This document shows, in pieces, positions 44,782-54,348 of a stretch of DNA of 64,000 nucleotides. The notes below the pieces were generated by a model. That model saw only the letters and a program-made list of their open reading frames with translations. It did no database searches and was not told where the DNA came from. The first letter of the stretch is position 1. Every line of letters starts with the position of its first letter. Source of the stretch: Ectobius pallidus. Its lineage: Eukaryota > Arthropoda > Insecta > Blattodea > Ectobiidae. The stretch spans positions 47,596,502 to 47,660,501 of the forward strand of contig CAXKWD010000008.1 of the NCBI GenBank assembly GCA_964059195.1, given 5' to 3'. Both the position numbers and the translations under genes were made by a program.

Positions 44782-45427
44782 ATGGACTCCTGTACTGTCT
44801 ACCATGTAAAATATTCTGGGAGAGGAGACAAGGGAGACAAAGTAATGTGCAGAGTATGTGGTAGTTCTGCACATACAAAATGCCTGAATTTTAGTAAAGA
44901 GCCATTAGAAGTTGCAAAGAATGCAAACAATCTAATGATTTGTGGCAAATTTAAACTGGAATCTGTGAAAACAGGTGATAATGGAAGGGAAAATTTGAAT
45001 GAAACTGACATGCTCGATTTGTTAAGAGAAATAAAAAAGAAATTGAGGAAATTAAGAAATCACAGCAGACTTTGGAAACAGACTTAGGCAAATCAATCGA
45101 TTCTTGTCACAAAAAACTTGATGAAAATTTCAAGACCCAAGCAGAATACGGTAGAAGATTGGACGAAACCTTAAAAATAATTGAAGAAATGAGAATGGAA
45201 AATCTGAAACTACAGAAGAAAATAAAGAATTAAAAGATCGAATAGAAGACCTGGAGCAGTATTCAAGAATCAACATGGTGGAAATTCATGGAATCCCAAT
45301 GCAACCAGGAGAAAACGAGGTACAACGAGTGAAAACTGTTGGCAAAGCACTGGACATGAACCTTGAAGAAATGACATCGACGCCTGTCATAGAATAACGT
45401 CAAGATCAGCCTCACAGTTACCTAGTG
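44782..45427 (+). pseudogene. Jockey-type LINE ORF1, first part
   Basis: ATG at 44782 begins a protein with a Cys/His cluster (VMCRVCGSSAHTKCLNF), the PHD-like zinc finger of many arthropod Jockey ORF1 proteins, then a lysine- and glutamate-rich coiled coil (to about 45260) and part of the next domain. Frameshifts occur near 45050 and 45210. ORF1 proteins bind LINE RNA. Interrupted at 45428 by a hAT and resumed at 47522. Confidence 0.7.
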
Positions 45428-46292
45428 CAGGGGTCGGCAACCTGCGGCTTGAGAGCCACATATGGCTCTTTGGGTGTGAAGCTGCGGCTCTTTAGTTCCA
45501 TACGTAAATATTATTTATTTTATATATTTAAAAAAATTTAAAATTGTTCTGAATTGATTAACAAGGATTAGGCACCAATTCTCTCTCTCAGCCACTTGTA
45601 CTTGCTTTTCACCACACCCCTCCCCCGTGACACGTGTCGTCACTGTTGTCTGTCCATCGGAAACTCTCGAATGACGCCATCGTCGGATGTTTCTATGTAG
45701 GTTTTAATTCGCTTTCAACGCAAGACAATTTGGCGTCTTCACCAGTGCTTTGGCTGTGACGTATAGTTTGTTGTTTCAAGTAAAAGAGTTAGAAGCGAAT
45801 TATCTTCTCAAAGTTATGTATGTACATATATAATAATAATAATAATAATAATAAAACCGAAGTAAAGGTAGGTAACATAATAGGTATTATATTTTTAAAA
45901 TACATATTATACATATTTTTTTCAAAATAAGATATCTAACTACTTTTTTGAAGTCAATAAGAATTGTCAAAAAAGAAACAAAGTACTACTGTTGGATATT
46001 ACCGCGAAAGTGTTTTTATTAAAATATATATTTAATAAATTACCTATTTTATTATTTATCTATTTTATTACTTTTATTATTTAAAAATTAGCGTTAAAAT
46101 AATAATTATAAGTGTAAGTACCTATAAATTATTATTTAATAAACCTATTTTCGAACTCTGAGGATCAAAGTAGGTAGGTATTTGCAGTTTTAGATTGTTT
46201 ATATGTTTGACAATTTTCATTCATTTCAGCATAGCTGGGCATAACACCTTTACTCGTAAACAAAGTATCTAATATTTTCCAAAGGTAAGGCG

Positions 46293-46859
46293 TTGAAACG
46301 TTTTGCTTTGTGCTTGAATGAAATAAATACATTCCTAAATGAAAAAGGCATTAATCACCCTGAATTAGAGAACGACAAATGGTTGCCAAAATTTTACTTT
46401 ATGGTGGATATCACAGCGAAATTAAATGAGCTAGATCTAAAACTGCAAGGAAAGGGAAACCCAGCCTATGTTTTGGTAGAAGAATTGGTTTGTTTTGAAG
46501 AAAAATTAATTCTTTTTGCAGAAGATATTCAGAGCGGTAAATTACTTCGTTTTCAATTTCTAAAGCAATATCACGATAAAACCAGTGCAACTGTTGACAC
46601 GAATTACTTCAGCACAGTTATAAAAAAAATTAAAGATGATTTTGCTGACAGATTTAAGCAATTCAAAACCAACAAAACCACTCTAGTAAATCCTCTCAAC
46701 ACAAATAGTAACGAAATCCACATTGAGACATTTGGAATTGATACTGGATCTCTAGAAATGCACTTCATCGATTTAAAAAGTAAAGCTTTGTGGAGTGGAA
46801 AATTTACAGAGTTGAAAAGCAAGTTGGAAGAGTTGGAGGTCAGAAATGTATGTACGTAA
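46293..46859 (+). pseudogene. hAT transposase, central part
   Basis: 188 residues from an internal Met, resembling GTF2IRD2/EPM2AIP1-like domesticated and mobile hAT transposases: [15 protein letters not shown], then [17 protein letters not shown] and ADRFKQF segments. The N-terminal zinc finger and first catalytic region are missing. A frameshift near 46850 separates it from the C-terminal part. Confidence 0.8.
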
Positions 46860-47161
46860 CGCAACAAAAGTGGACAGCTTTAAAAGAAATGCCGCGAGTT
46901 GAGGCACTTATATTCGACGCATGGAATAGTCTTCCAGATTACTACAGTGAGGTGAAGAAGTTGGCATTTGGAGTGCTGACTATCTTCGGATCGACATATT
47001 CGTGCGAGCAAGCGTTCTCTTGCATGAATATAATTAAAAGTAAAGTAAGAAGCCAACTAACAAATGAAAATTTAGAGTCGTGTTTGAAACTTAAAACAAC
47101 AAGTTATGAGCCAAATTTATCCAAACTTTCTAAAACCATGCAAAGCCAACGCTCCCATTGA
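46860..47161 (+). pseudogene. hAT transposase, C-terminal dimerisation domain
   Basis: Frame-shifted continuation, open from 46790 but meaningful from about 46860: FDAWNSLPDYYSEVKKLAF then FGSTYSCEQAFSCMNIIKSK, the hAT dimerisation signature (usually SCERxFS), and an ENLESCLKL tail. Ends TGA after 47158. One frameshift from the preceding part. Confidence 0.85.
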
Positions 47162-47521
47162 ATTTGTTTGCTCTAATGAATGTTATTGAAGTACAAGTTA
47201 GTGTTGTAAGTAAATGTTTAATTGTTTTAATTTTTTTCTTAAATAATAAGTAATTATCTAATAATGCCATATATATATTATCTAATTTGTTGTGAAAAAC
47301 ACTACTTATATATGAATAAATAGATATTATTTCTTATCGATAAATATATATTTTTTCTTATGAATAAATAGATTAGTTTTTTTATCAAAAAACTTTATTT
47401 ATGCGAGAACTATTTATTATTGGCAAGAAAAAAATTTGTGGCTCTTTAAAAACTTTGAAATTTTGTAAATTGTAATTTTTGGCTCTTCCGACTCAAAAGG
47501 TTGCCAACCCCTGACCTAGTG

Positions 47522-47830
47522 CTATAGTGGTAAAATTTTGCAGAAGATTCCACAAAGAAGAAATTTTAAGGAAGAGACGGGTGAAAATAAATCTTTCTAC
47601 ACTTGATCTAGGATTCACTTTCAACTCTCCTGTATATGTCAACGAAAGCCTCTGTCTCACGAGAAGATGTCTCCTAGCGAAATGCCGTGAAGTGCAATGA
47701 ATTTCCAATGTAAAATTCTTGTGGACACGTAATGGGAGAATCTTCATGAGAAAATGCGAAGCAACACCTATTCAGGCTATTGCATCAGAAGAAGACCTAA
47801 AAAAATTTCAAAATTCTATATAAGTTTGAC
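47522..47830 (+). pseudogene. Jockey-type LINE ORF1, last part
   Basis: Continues ORF1 after the hAT: LDLGFTFNSPVYVNESL and RRCLLAKCREV are the conserved C-terminal block of arthropod LINE ORF1 proteins. Broken by stops near 47697 and 47735. Confidence 0.6.
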
Positions 47831-47848
47831 TCCCATTATCTATAGACC

Positions 47849-48577
47849 GTGAGTAATCCAAGGACACTTAGTATTTACTACCAAAATGTAAGAGGTCTAA
47901 GAACTAAGTCTAGAATAATGTACAATAATATTCTCTCCTCTAATCTCGATATTATAAGTTTATCAGAGACCTGGTTAACAAATAGTATTTTTGATTCTGA
48001 ATTGTTTGATAGCAGATATGTAGTTTTTCGCAAAGACAGAGACTCACGGACACCAGGGGGAGGTGTTCTATTAGCAATTAAAGCTTCATTAAGACCAGAG
48101 CAGATTTTCTCTTTAGACTCAAATAATGAATCAATATGGGTGAAAGTCTATTACAATAGTGTCAAGTATATCATAGGTACAGTTTATTTTCCTCCAAATT
48201 CCAGCTTGAACTCTTACGTTGAATATTATGAGAAAATTGAGCAAAATATAGTTTTATTTGGTTGTAATACTGTTATACTTGGTGATTTCAATTTACCTGA
48301 GATTGGTGATGCTTCATGCGATGTTAGTACAGGTAGTAATAAGGTAAAGGAACTGTATAAATTATTAACTCTCTTAGGTTTACAGTCAGTAAACAATATA
48401 ACAAATATTAATGGAAGAACGCTAGATTTAGTATTAACAAATATGAGTTTAAATATTACAGAAGACAATCATAATTTAGTGCCTAAAGACACATATCACC
48501 CACCTTTAAGTTTACTCCATAGAACAACCTGGGGAAACAAAAGTAATATAGAATCAATAAATAGATACAATTATTAA
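47849..48577 (+). pseudogene. Jockey-type LINE ORF2: endonuclease
   Basis: APE-type endonuclease, 242 open residues: IYYQNVRGLRTK (Asn), IISLSETWL (Glu), GGGVLLAIK, VYFPPN, ILGDFNLP (Asp, Asn) and a divergent C-terminal DTYHPPLS where SDHxP is expected, so the catalytic His site has changed. It nicks target DNA before reverse transcription. Stops follow from 48575. Confidence 0.9.
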
Positions 48578-49252
48578 TAGAGCTGATTTTAATAGGTTAT
48601 ATTTAGGCCTACTCTTACGAGATTGCACATGGGATGATTTAAATAACTACTATGACATAAACCAAATTGTTACTATGTTTTACAATTAGCTATATTCAGT
48701 TATAGATCAATGTGTTCCTAAAACAAGAGGTTATAAACAGAAGTATCCCATTTGGTTCACAAAACAAATTATAAATAATATCAAACTTAAGGAAAAGTAC
48801 AGATAGAAGAAAGATGATTCAGAGTAGGCCTACTATTTGTTTCTATATAAAGCTTGTAGGGCCCAAATTAAAAATGATATTGAATTAGCTTATAGGTCTT
48901 ATCTACAGAATATAGAAGAGAATATATTGCAAAATACCAACCAATTTTGGAATTTTATAAAAAGTAAAAGAAAACTCAAATCTAATGTGGAGATGATATT
49001 TAATGGCCAATCTTTAAAAACAAATGTTGAAATTGCAAATGGATATGCAGATTATTTTAGATCAATATATTCACAAACCAAATCTACATACAATCCAATG
49101 TTTAATGCGAACAATAGTGAATTGGACTGTCTTGATTTGAAAAATATAACTATTAAAGAAGTGAAACAGACCATAAAACAGTTGAAATCAACAAAATCTT
49201 CTGGGCCAGACAAAATACCCACCAATATTTTTAAAGGCTGTGGAGAAGCCAC
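48578..49252 (+). pseudogene. Jockey-type LINE ORF2: linker and start of RT
   Basis: Stops occur before 48837; then 138 open residues containing NQFWNFIKSKRK and the RT entry motif SSGPDKIPTNIFKGC. The frame is cut at 49253 by hAT copy B. Confidence 0.85.
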
Positions 49253-50259
49253 CAGGCCCTCCCCATAAAAAAACACGGAACATTGTTTATCATGATTGTT
49301 CTTCAACTAACAATAGGCTTCATATAAATCCGAACTTGAATGAACACAACTTATATAAGAGTTCAGGTTCTTAGATCTGTATTGCGCGGGCGCGGAGAAC
49401 ATAAACTTCCCCTCTAGAAAGCAGCCATGGGCCAGTTCAGAACATCCAGCACCAAGACCCATTGTAAACATATGGATTCTTGGGCCAGGTTCTGTTTTTC
49501 AAGGACTTATAGCTGTCATCCCTTAAGATGGGGTTGCCTTTCTGTGGTAATTTTTCTCGTTCCGCGGGCCGGCCCTCGTATCTCTTTCTCTGTCGGTCCT
49601 CGGTTCTCGAGTCGGTCCTGTAGCTCCCTCTTTCACTTGGATCTTTCTTCTGGTTAAACGTTCCTCCAGCACCGCATGCCCGACTTCACACTAGAATGAT
49701 GCAATACAAAGACAAAAACGTGTAAAACGTGCAAAAATTATGTTTTAGGACTGATCCTGTTTGTTTCATTTGAAATACACTGGTTTGCTTAAATAGCAGC
49801 ACACTTGTAAGAAAGTGATATATATGTTTTTGTATTAATATTCTAAGGATCTTTTTGTACTGTATGTTTTGTCGATACAGAATATAGTCACACTGGTGTA
49901 AATGGGGCCTTACCATTGGGTTGTTTTCGCAGTGAGTCAGATTCAGTTTCATACAGTTCCCTGGTGTGTTCGGGGGGGAAGTACAGGATTTTTTTTTTCA
50001 ATTATTTGTAAGTGCCGGTAGTGAATAAACATTGTGGTGCTATCAGCGTTTCCAATTATACATCCCCCCAAAAATTACGATATATAGTCCTCCTTCCTCT
50101 TTCAAAATTGCCACAACAACGTACCCGATGCTAAATAAAGATAAACTTAAATGTGAGTTACCTGCTGCAGCCTATGGAAATTAAACTGTATGTGAAACTA
50201 CTACAATGAGTGAATTTTAGTCATTCATAGGTGACAATAATTTGACAGATACATTTTCT

Positions 50260-50345
50260 GAGATGCATAAATGGGTTAAAATTGTTCTTTCAAATCCCCT
50301 GGCAACTGCAAAGTCGGAACGCTGTTTTAGTACATTAAAAAGTGT
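50260..50345 (+). pseudogene. hAT transposase C-terminal remnant (copy B)
   Basis: Encodes NPLATAKSERCFSTLK, the hAT dimerisation motif as in ZMYM1-like proteins. Only some 30 residues are clean; the rest is decayed. Confidence 0.7.
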
Positions 50346-50624
50346 AAAAAGTTATCTGTGAAATTAATGGGCCAAGACACACGAAACGCTTTGGCTGTTA
50401 TATCAGTGCATAAAAATATATAAGCAACATGGAGGATTTCCACCAGATAGTAATTGAAAAATTTGCTAGCTGGCTGATCACAACTGAGTGAGTAGGCCTA
50501 TTGTTATCAATCAAAATTTATACGAAGTAGAATATGATCCACACTTGGTACTCTTTAAGAGATTTTGCACATTCAGTTTAAACTCACTCTGTAAATTAAA
50601 TAAGCATTAAATAACTCCATGGTA

Positions 50625-50820
50625 GCTCCCAAGGCTGAATGGTTAGACCATCCGCCTTTCACCACTGGGACCTGGGATCGAATCTTGGTGGGTCCATTAG
50701 AATTTGTGGTGGACAAAATGTGGTCGGGACAGGTTTTCTTGGGATGCTCCTTTTTCCCGTGCTGCATATTATTCCACCGTTGCTCCATTCATCATAGTGT
50801 GATCATTTGGTTGCAATAAA
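50625..50820 (+). repeat. tRNA-derived SINE inside hAT copy B
   Basis: A-box-like GGCTGAATGGTTAGACC (50633-50649) and B-box-like GGGATCGAATCTT (50674-50686), then a body ending in GCAATAAAGAATTATTAAG. The same insertion is present in copy A. Confidence 0.65.
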
Positions 50821-50985
50821 GAATTATTAAGTACCGGTAATTCGATACTCATAATTCTTCATTACTAATTTTTTACAGCATATTCTTAAATAGCACAATT
50901 TTACATATTGTGGCGGCGGAAGGTTGAAAACATCTTTCACTGGCCCACCCTGCTTTTGGGAGCACCGGCCGCCACTGATATCCAC

Positions 50986-51386
50986 TAACCCTGATATATA
51001 ATAAAATATTTGAAAAGAGTGTTTTTCCAGATGCGTGGAAATTTACTAAAGTTACACCCCTTTATATTTCAGGAAATACGAAATTAGTACAAAACTATAG
51101 ACCCATATATTTGAAAGCATTTTACATAAACATATTTTCAATCATGTTAAACTATCAATCTCATCAAAACAACACAGTTTTATGCCTAAGAGATCAACAA
51201 TTACCAATCTATGTAACTTCACAGAATACATATCATTTGAATTAGATAAGTACAAACAAGTTGATATTATATATAGGCCTACTGATTTTCAGAAAGCTTT
51301 TGATAAAGTAGATCATGACCTCCTATTAAAGAAATTAACCTTTTACGGACTTTCCCCAAAATTACTTAAACTGTTCAGTTCATATT
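50986..51386 (+). pseudogene. Jockey-type LINE ORF2: RT, N-terminal part
   Basis: Resumes after hAT B: IYNKIFEKSVFPDAWK, QNYRPI, and TDFQKAFDKVDHDLLL (first catalytic Asp). Several stops. The frame runs to 51386, where a palindromic insert sits. Confidence 0.85.
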
Positions 51387-51600
51387 AATTATTACAGGAA
51401 GTTAGTAACAGTGAAGTTTTTCTAATATAGTAATATAAGAATTGAGTCAATTTTTGTGACACTTACTTCACTTGAGTTCTCTATTTGGAGACTAGTTTCG
51501 GGAGAATATGGGAGGAAAAATCTCCCGAAACTAGTCTCCAAATAGAGAACTCAAGTGAAGTAAGTGTCACAAAAATTGACTCAATTCTTATATTACTATA
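51387..51600. mobile_element. 214-bp insert: perfect 81-bp-arm hairpin with 15-bp target duplication
   Basis: Flanked by TGTTCAGTTCATATT at 51372-51386 and 51601-51615; removing the insert and one copy restores the LINE reading frame exactly. It consists of 38 bases of unknown origin and then a palindrome: arms 51425-51505 and 51521-51601 are perfectly complementary (81 of 81) round the loop ATATGGGAGGAAAAA. The last paired base falls in the target duplication. No terminal motif of a known transposon. Confidence 0.92.
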
Positions 51601-51615
51601 TGTTCAGTTCATATT

Positions 51616-52429
51616 CAAACAGCAGATCCCAAATAGTCAATTATAAAGGCCATTTTTCATATAAATTTACCGTCAATTCAGGTGTACCTCAAGGATCAAA
51701 CCTGGGTCCTCTATTATTTTTATTATTTGTAAAGATTTTCCGGATATAATTCTGTATTCAAATGTGATAATGTTTGCTGATGATATCAAATTATATAAAT
51801 CTATAAATTCAGCAGAAGACTGTTATAATCTTCAAACTTATATTAATTCAGTATCAAAGTGGAGTAGAGATAACAAACTACCACTTAATATTAAAAAATG
51901 ACATTTGCAAGATGCAAAGAAACCATTAGATTTGATTATAGCAATGACAACATTCTATTACTTAGGTAAAAATTAAAAAAGATCTAGGATTGTTTTTACT
52001 TCTGATCTAAGATTTAATGAACATATAGAATTGACAGTTAGGAAAGCATTGGGAATCCTTGGTTTCATAATGAAAAATTCATACATGCTAAGCCAGGAAA
52101 CATTAACTCTTTTATATTATTCTCTCGTTAGACAAAATTTGGAATATGGATTTATCATTTGTGATCCATTTACTGTAAAAAAACAAAAAAAATAATCAAA
52201 AAAGCACAAAACAAATTCCTCAAGTTTTTAATGTTTAAAGTTTGTGGCTATTATCCATTGTATATGAATGATGATAAACTCCTGGAAAATTTTGAATTCC
52301 AAGCTTTGTCACATAGAAGAGCATGTCAGTCATAAAGTTTTTCGTATAAAATAATTAATTCCCATATTGATGATACAAACCTTATAGAATTTCTTTTTAT
52401 ATATGTACCCAGTAAAAATAGTAGATTAA
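51616..52429 (+). pseudogene. Jockey-type LINE ORF2: RT, C-terminal part
   Basis: Contains SGVPQGSNLGPLLF, the catalytic FADDIKLY (near 51765-51790), and later KYLGL-like and ITLLYYSLVR segments of the thumb region. Scattered stops. Cut at 52430 by a MITE. Confidence 0.85.
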
Positions 52430-52857
52430 TGGCCGGTTTCTATAAACTCGCGAATTACCTATGGGTAAATTATCTAATGCACAGAATTTACACAATTTAC
52501 ACAAGAATAACACCACACAAACACAAATAATTTAAAGATAGCAATCACTTACACTTGTGGCGAGTTTCTAGATAAATGTCCTCTAGGTAAATATGAAAAT
52601 GACAGAAAAAATGTTCCTACAAACTCGGGCTAGATCTGTCCAAGGGTAAATCTTTGGGTTAATTTGTCCTTTCATGGATGGCTGGATAAAATTTAACCTT
52701 TCATAGGATCAATAACAATGAGAATCAAAGCCTTCTGAATTAAATTATCTGTACAACTCCAAGGCCTTGCTCATTATACCATTGTAGGTTAAATGGAACT
52801 AATTTATCCATGGGTAATTTACCCATAGGTAATTCACAAGTTTGTAGAAACCGGGCA
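52430..52857. mobile_element. PIF/Harbinger-type MITE, 428 bp
   Basis: Ends TGGCCGGTTTCTATAAACTC and its close inverse (about 40 bp), with TAA at 52427-52429 and 52858-52860. The 3-bp TAA duplication is that of PIF/Harbinger. No ORF. Confidence 0.88.
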
Positions 52858-52860
52858 TAA

Positions 52861-53365
52861 GAAAACTATTTTTTACTCCTAGAGTAAACACAGACTTGCA
52901 CAAAAATTCACCAATAAACAGAACTTTGAATAGGTAAATTACAATGAAATCCATCCACTTAATATAGATATATTTGGATTAAATCTTAAACAATTTAATT
53001 CTGCTGCAAGCCAACTGTTAAAACTTGTCCAAAATGGTACTCGTATTTCATAGGAATCTGTGTGTGAATAATAACACCGTTGTCAACTAACATATTTTTC
53101 ACTGTTTTATTTTACTTGTTTTACTCTTATTTCATTTTTATTTTTCTCTACATCCTTCATGCTTGCTTTCTACTTATCTCTCTTATTCTCTTTACTCTCT
53201 CCTATTCTCTTTACTTCTTACCTTACATTGGTCATTATCCTAACTTTCCTACTTTTTATTATATCTACTTCATATTTGTGTTATTGTAAGTACATGATGT
53301 ATTGCTAGTATAGTCATGAACATTGTAACTGGGTGTTCATTCTTGATTACATAAATAAATAAACA
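52861..53365 (+). pseudogene. Jockey-type LINE ORF2 C-terminus and 3' UTR
   Basis: Continues the ORF2 C-terminus (FTPRVNTDLHKNSPINR, FNSAASQLLKLVQNG) to a stop near 53050, then 300 bases of 3' UTR ending ACATAAATAAATAAAC at 53347-53363, the element tail. Confidence 0.75.
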
Positions 53366-53379
53366 TGCTAAATCATACA

Positions 53380-54000
53380 AATTCTAAACTTAACAATAAA
53401 ATTTACAGAAAACTAAAAAAAAAAAATTTTCAATACCAGTGCGAAAGAATTGTTATAGTGAATAAAAAAGCACTGACATTTTTTCAGCACTGTAGGCTAC
53501 TTCAACCAGAAAAATCTGTGATGGCAGAACACACCTTACTGGAGACCAGCCAGCAAGTAATATTATACAAAGAGACCAAAGTTCTTTCCACAATTAATCA
53601 GTATTATCCACGCCTACACAGAGAAGCAATTAAAATTTACAAACACAAAGAAAACTTTAAGAGGAAAGACGAAGTTCTCAAAATGAACAGAATTTGGATG
53701 ACTATAGAACACACCTGTGACTGCAGAGACAGAAAGAAACAGGGAAAGGAGGACAAGGTAACTACAGCCCCCCCTTCCCTTCACCAGCGCCAGGATATAA
53801 ATAATGAATGGAACTGCCAGAGAATTCGCTTCGGCACTAACAAGCAGCTTGAACTCATTGCCCTCTGAAGATGCCCATCACAGCCATGGGTGAAATGTCA
53901 GGCAATTTTAAGCTGAGACCACGGGCCAACAGCCCTGAAGTATTTAACCCACTAGACTGCAGCCGTGAAAGTCTTTGCAGTTATAAATCTAGACTAGTCT
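53380..54000 (+). pseudogene. Penelope-like element 3' part
   Basis: An open stretch ending at 53868 encodes SVMAEHTLLETSQQVILY, INQYYPRLHREAIKIYKH and FKRKDEVLKMNRIW, the conserved C-terminus of PLE endonuclease proteins. The region downstream holds a hammerhead motif and the ACGGGCCAACAGCCC-type PLE tail. 5'-truncated. Different PLE lineage from the one at 11835. Confidence 0.85.
53857..53906 (+). ncRNA. Hammerhead ribozyme motif (PLE type)
   Basis: Stem I ATTGCC-CT (53857-53864) with AGGCAAT (53900-53906); core CTGAAGA (53865-53871); stem II GCCCAT/ATGGGT round CACAGCC; GAAA (53892-53895); and GTC before the cleavage point (53897-53899). Stem III is almost absent, as in known PLE hammerheads. 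All conserved core positions are present. Confidence 0.7.
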
Positions 54001-54326
54001 GTTTGGTGAAAAACCACCTTAAATGATGAACTGTCACAGAAACTTCAACTTGTCCACAATTCCTGAGTCTACTTCATTTTCAGTATCTACTGATATGACC
54101 ATGTTTCAGAATACTTTCCAAAAAAATTTTCTTGCTTACCCTTACAAATCAGGAGTACTATCCACTCTGTCTTTTGTATTAAATTATAAATAATTTCACA
54201 CTCATTTACCTGACTTCTTTCTTCTATCTTCTCATGCTCATAATCCATGCTAATCACTTCTGATAATACTGCAATATTTGACCCAACAGCAATAGGTCAA
54301 TCCTGGGATTCTTTGGCACCAAATAT

Positions 54327-54348
54327 AATATATATATATATATATATA
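54327..54348. repeat. (TA)n microsatellite, left part
   Basis: TA run that continues at 57285-57307 and 58950-59000, once a single tract before two hAT insertions. Confidence 0.9.

Larger units (their letters stand above)
45428..47513 (+). mobile_element. hAT element, 2,086 bp, in LINE ORF1
   Basis: Starts CAGGGGTCGGCAACC, ends GGTTGCCAACCCCTG, exact 8-bp duplication ACCTAGTG (45420-45427, 47514-47521). It carries most of the C-terminal half of a transposase. Left subterminal region is GC-richer and encodes nothing. Removal restores the LINE. Confidence 0.95.
49253..50977. mobile_element. hAT element, copy B (about 1,725 bp), in LINE RT
   Basis: Inverse-oriented second copy of the element at 18542-20304. 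Right end GGCCGCCACTG is intact; the left end is shortened by an internal loss of some 30 bases (CAGG directly joined to CCCTCCCC). The presumed duplication (49245-49252 and 50978-50985) matches at only five of eight bases, so it has decayed. Carries the same SINE and transposase relic as copy A. Confidence 0.85.
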
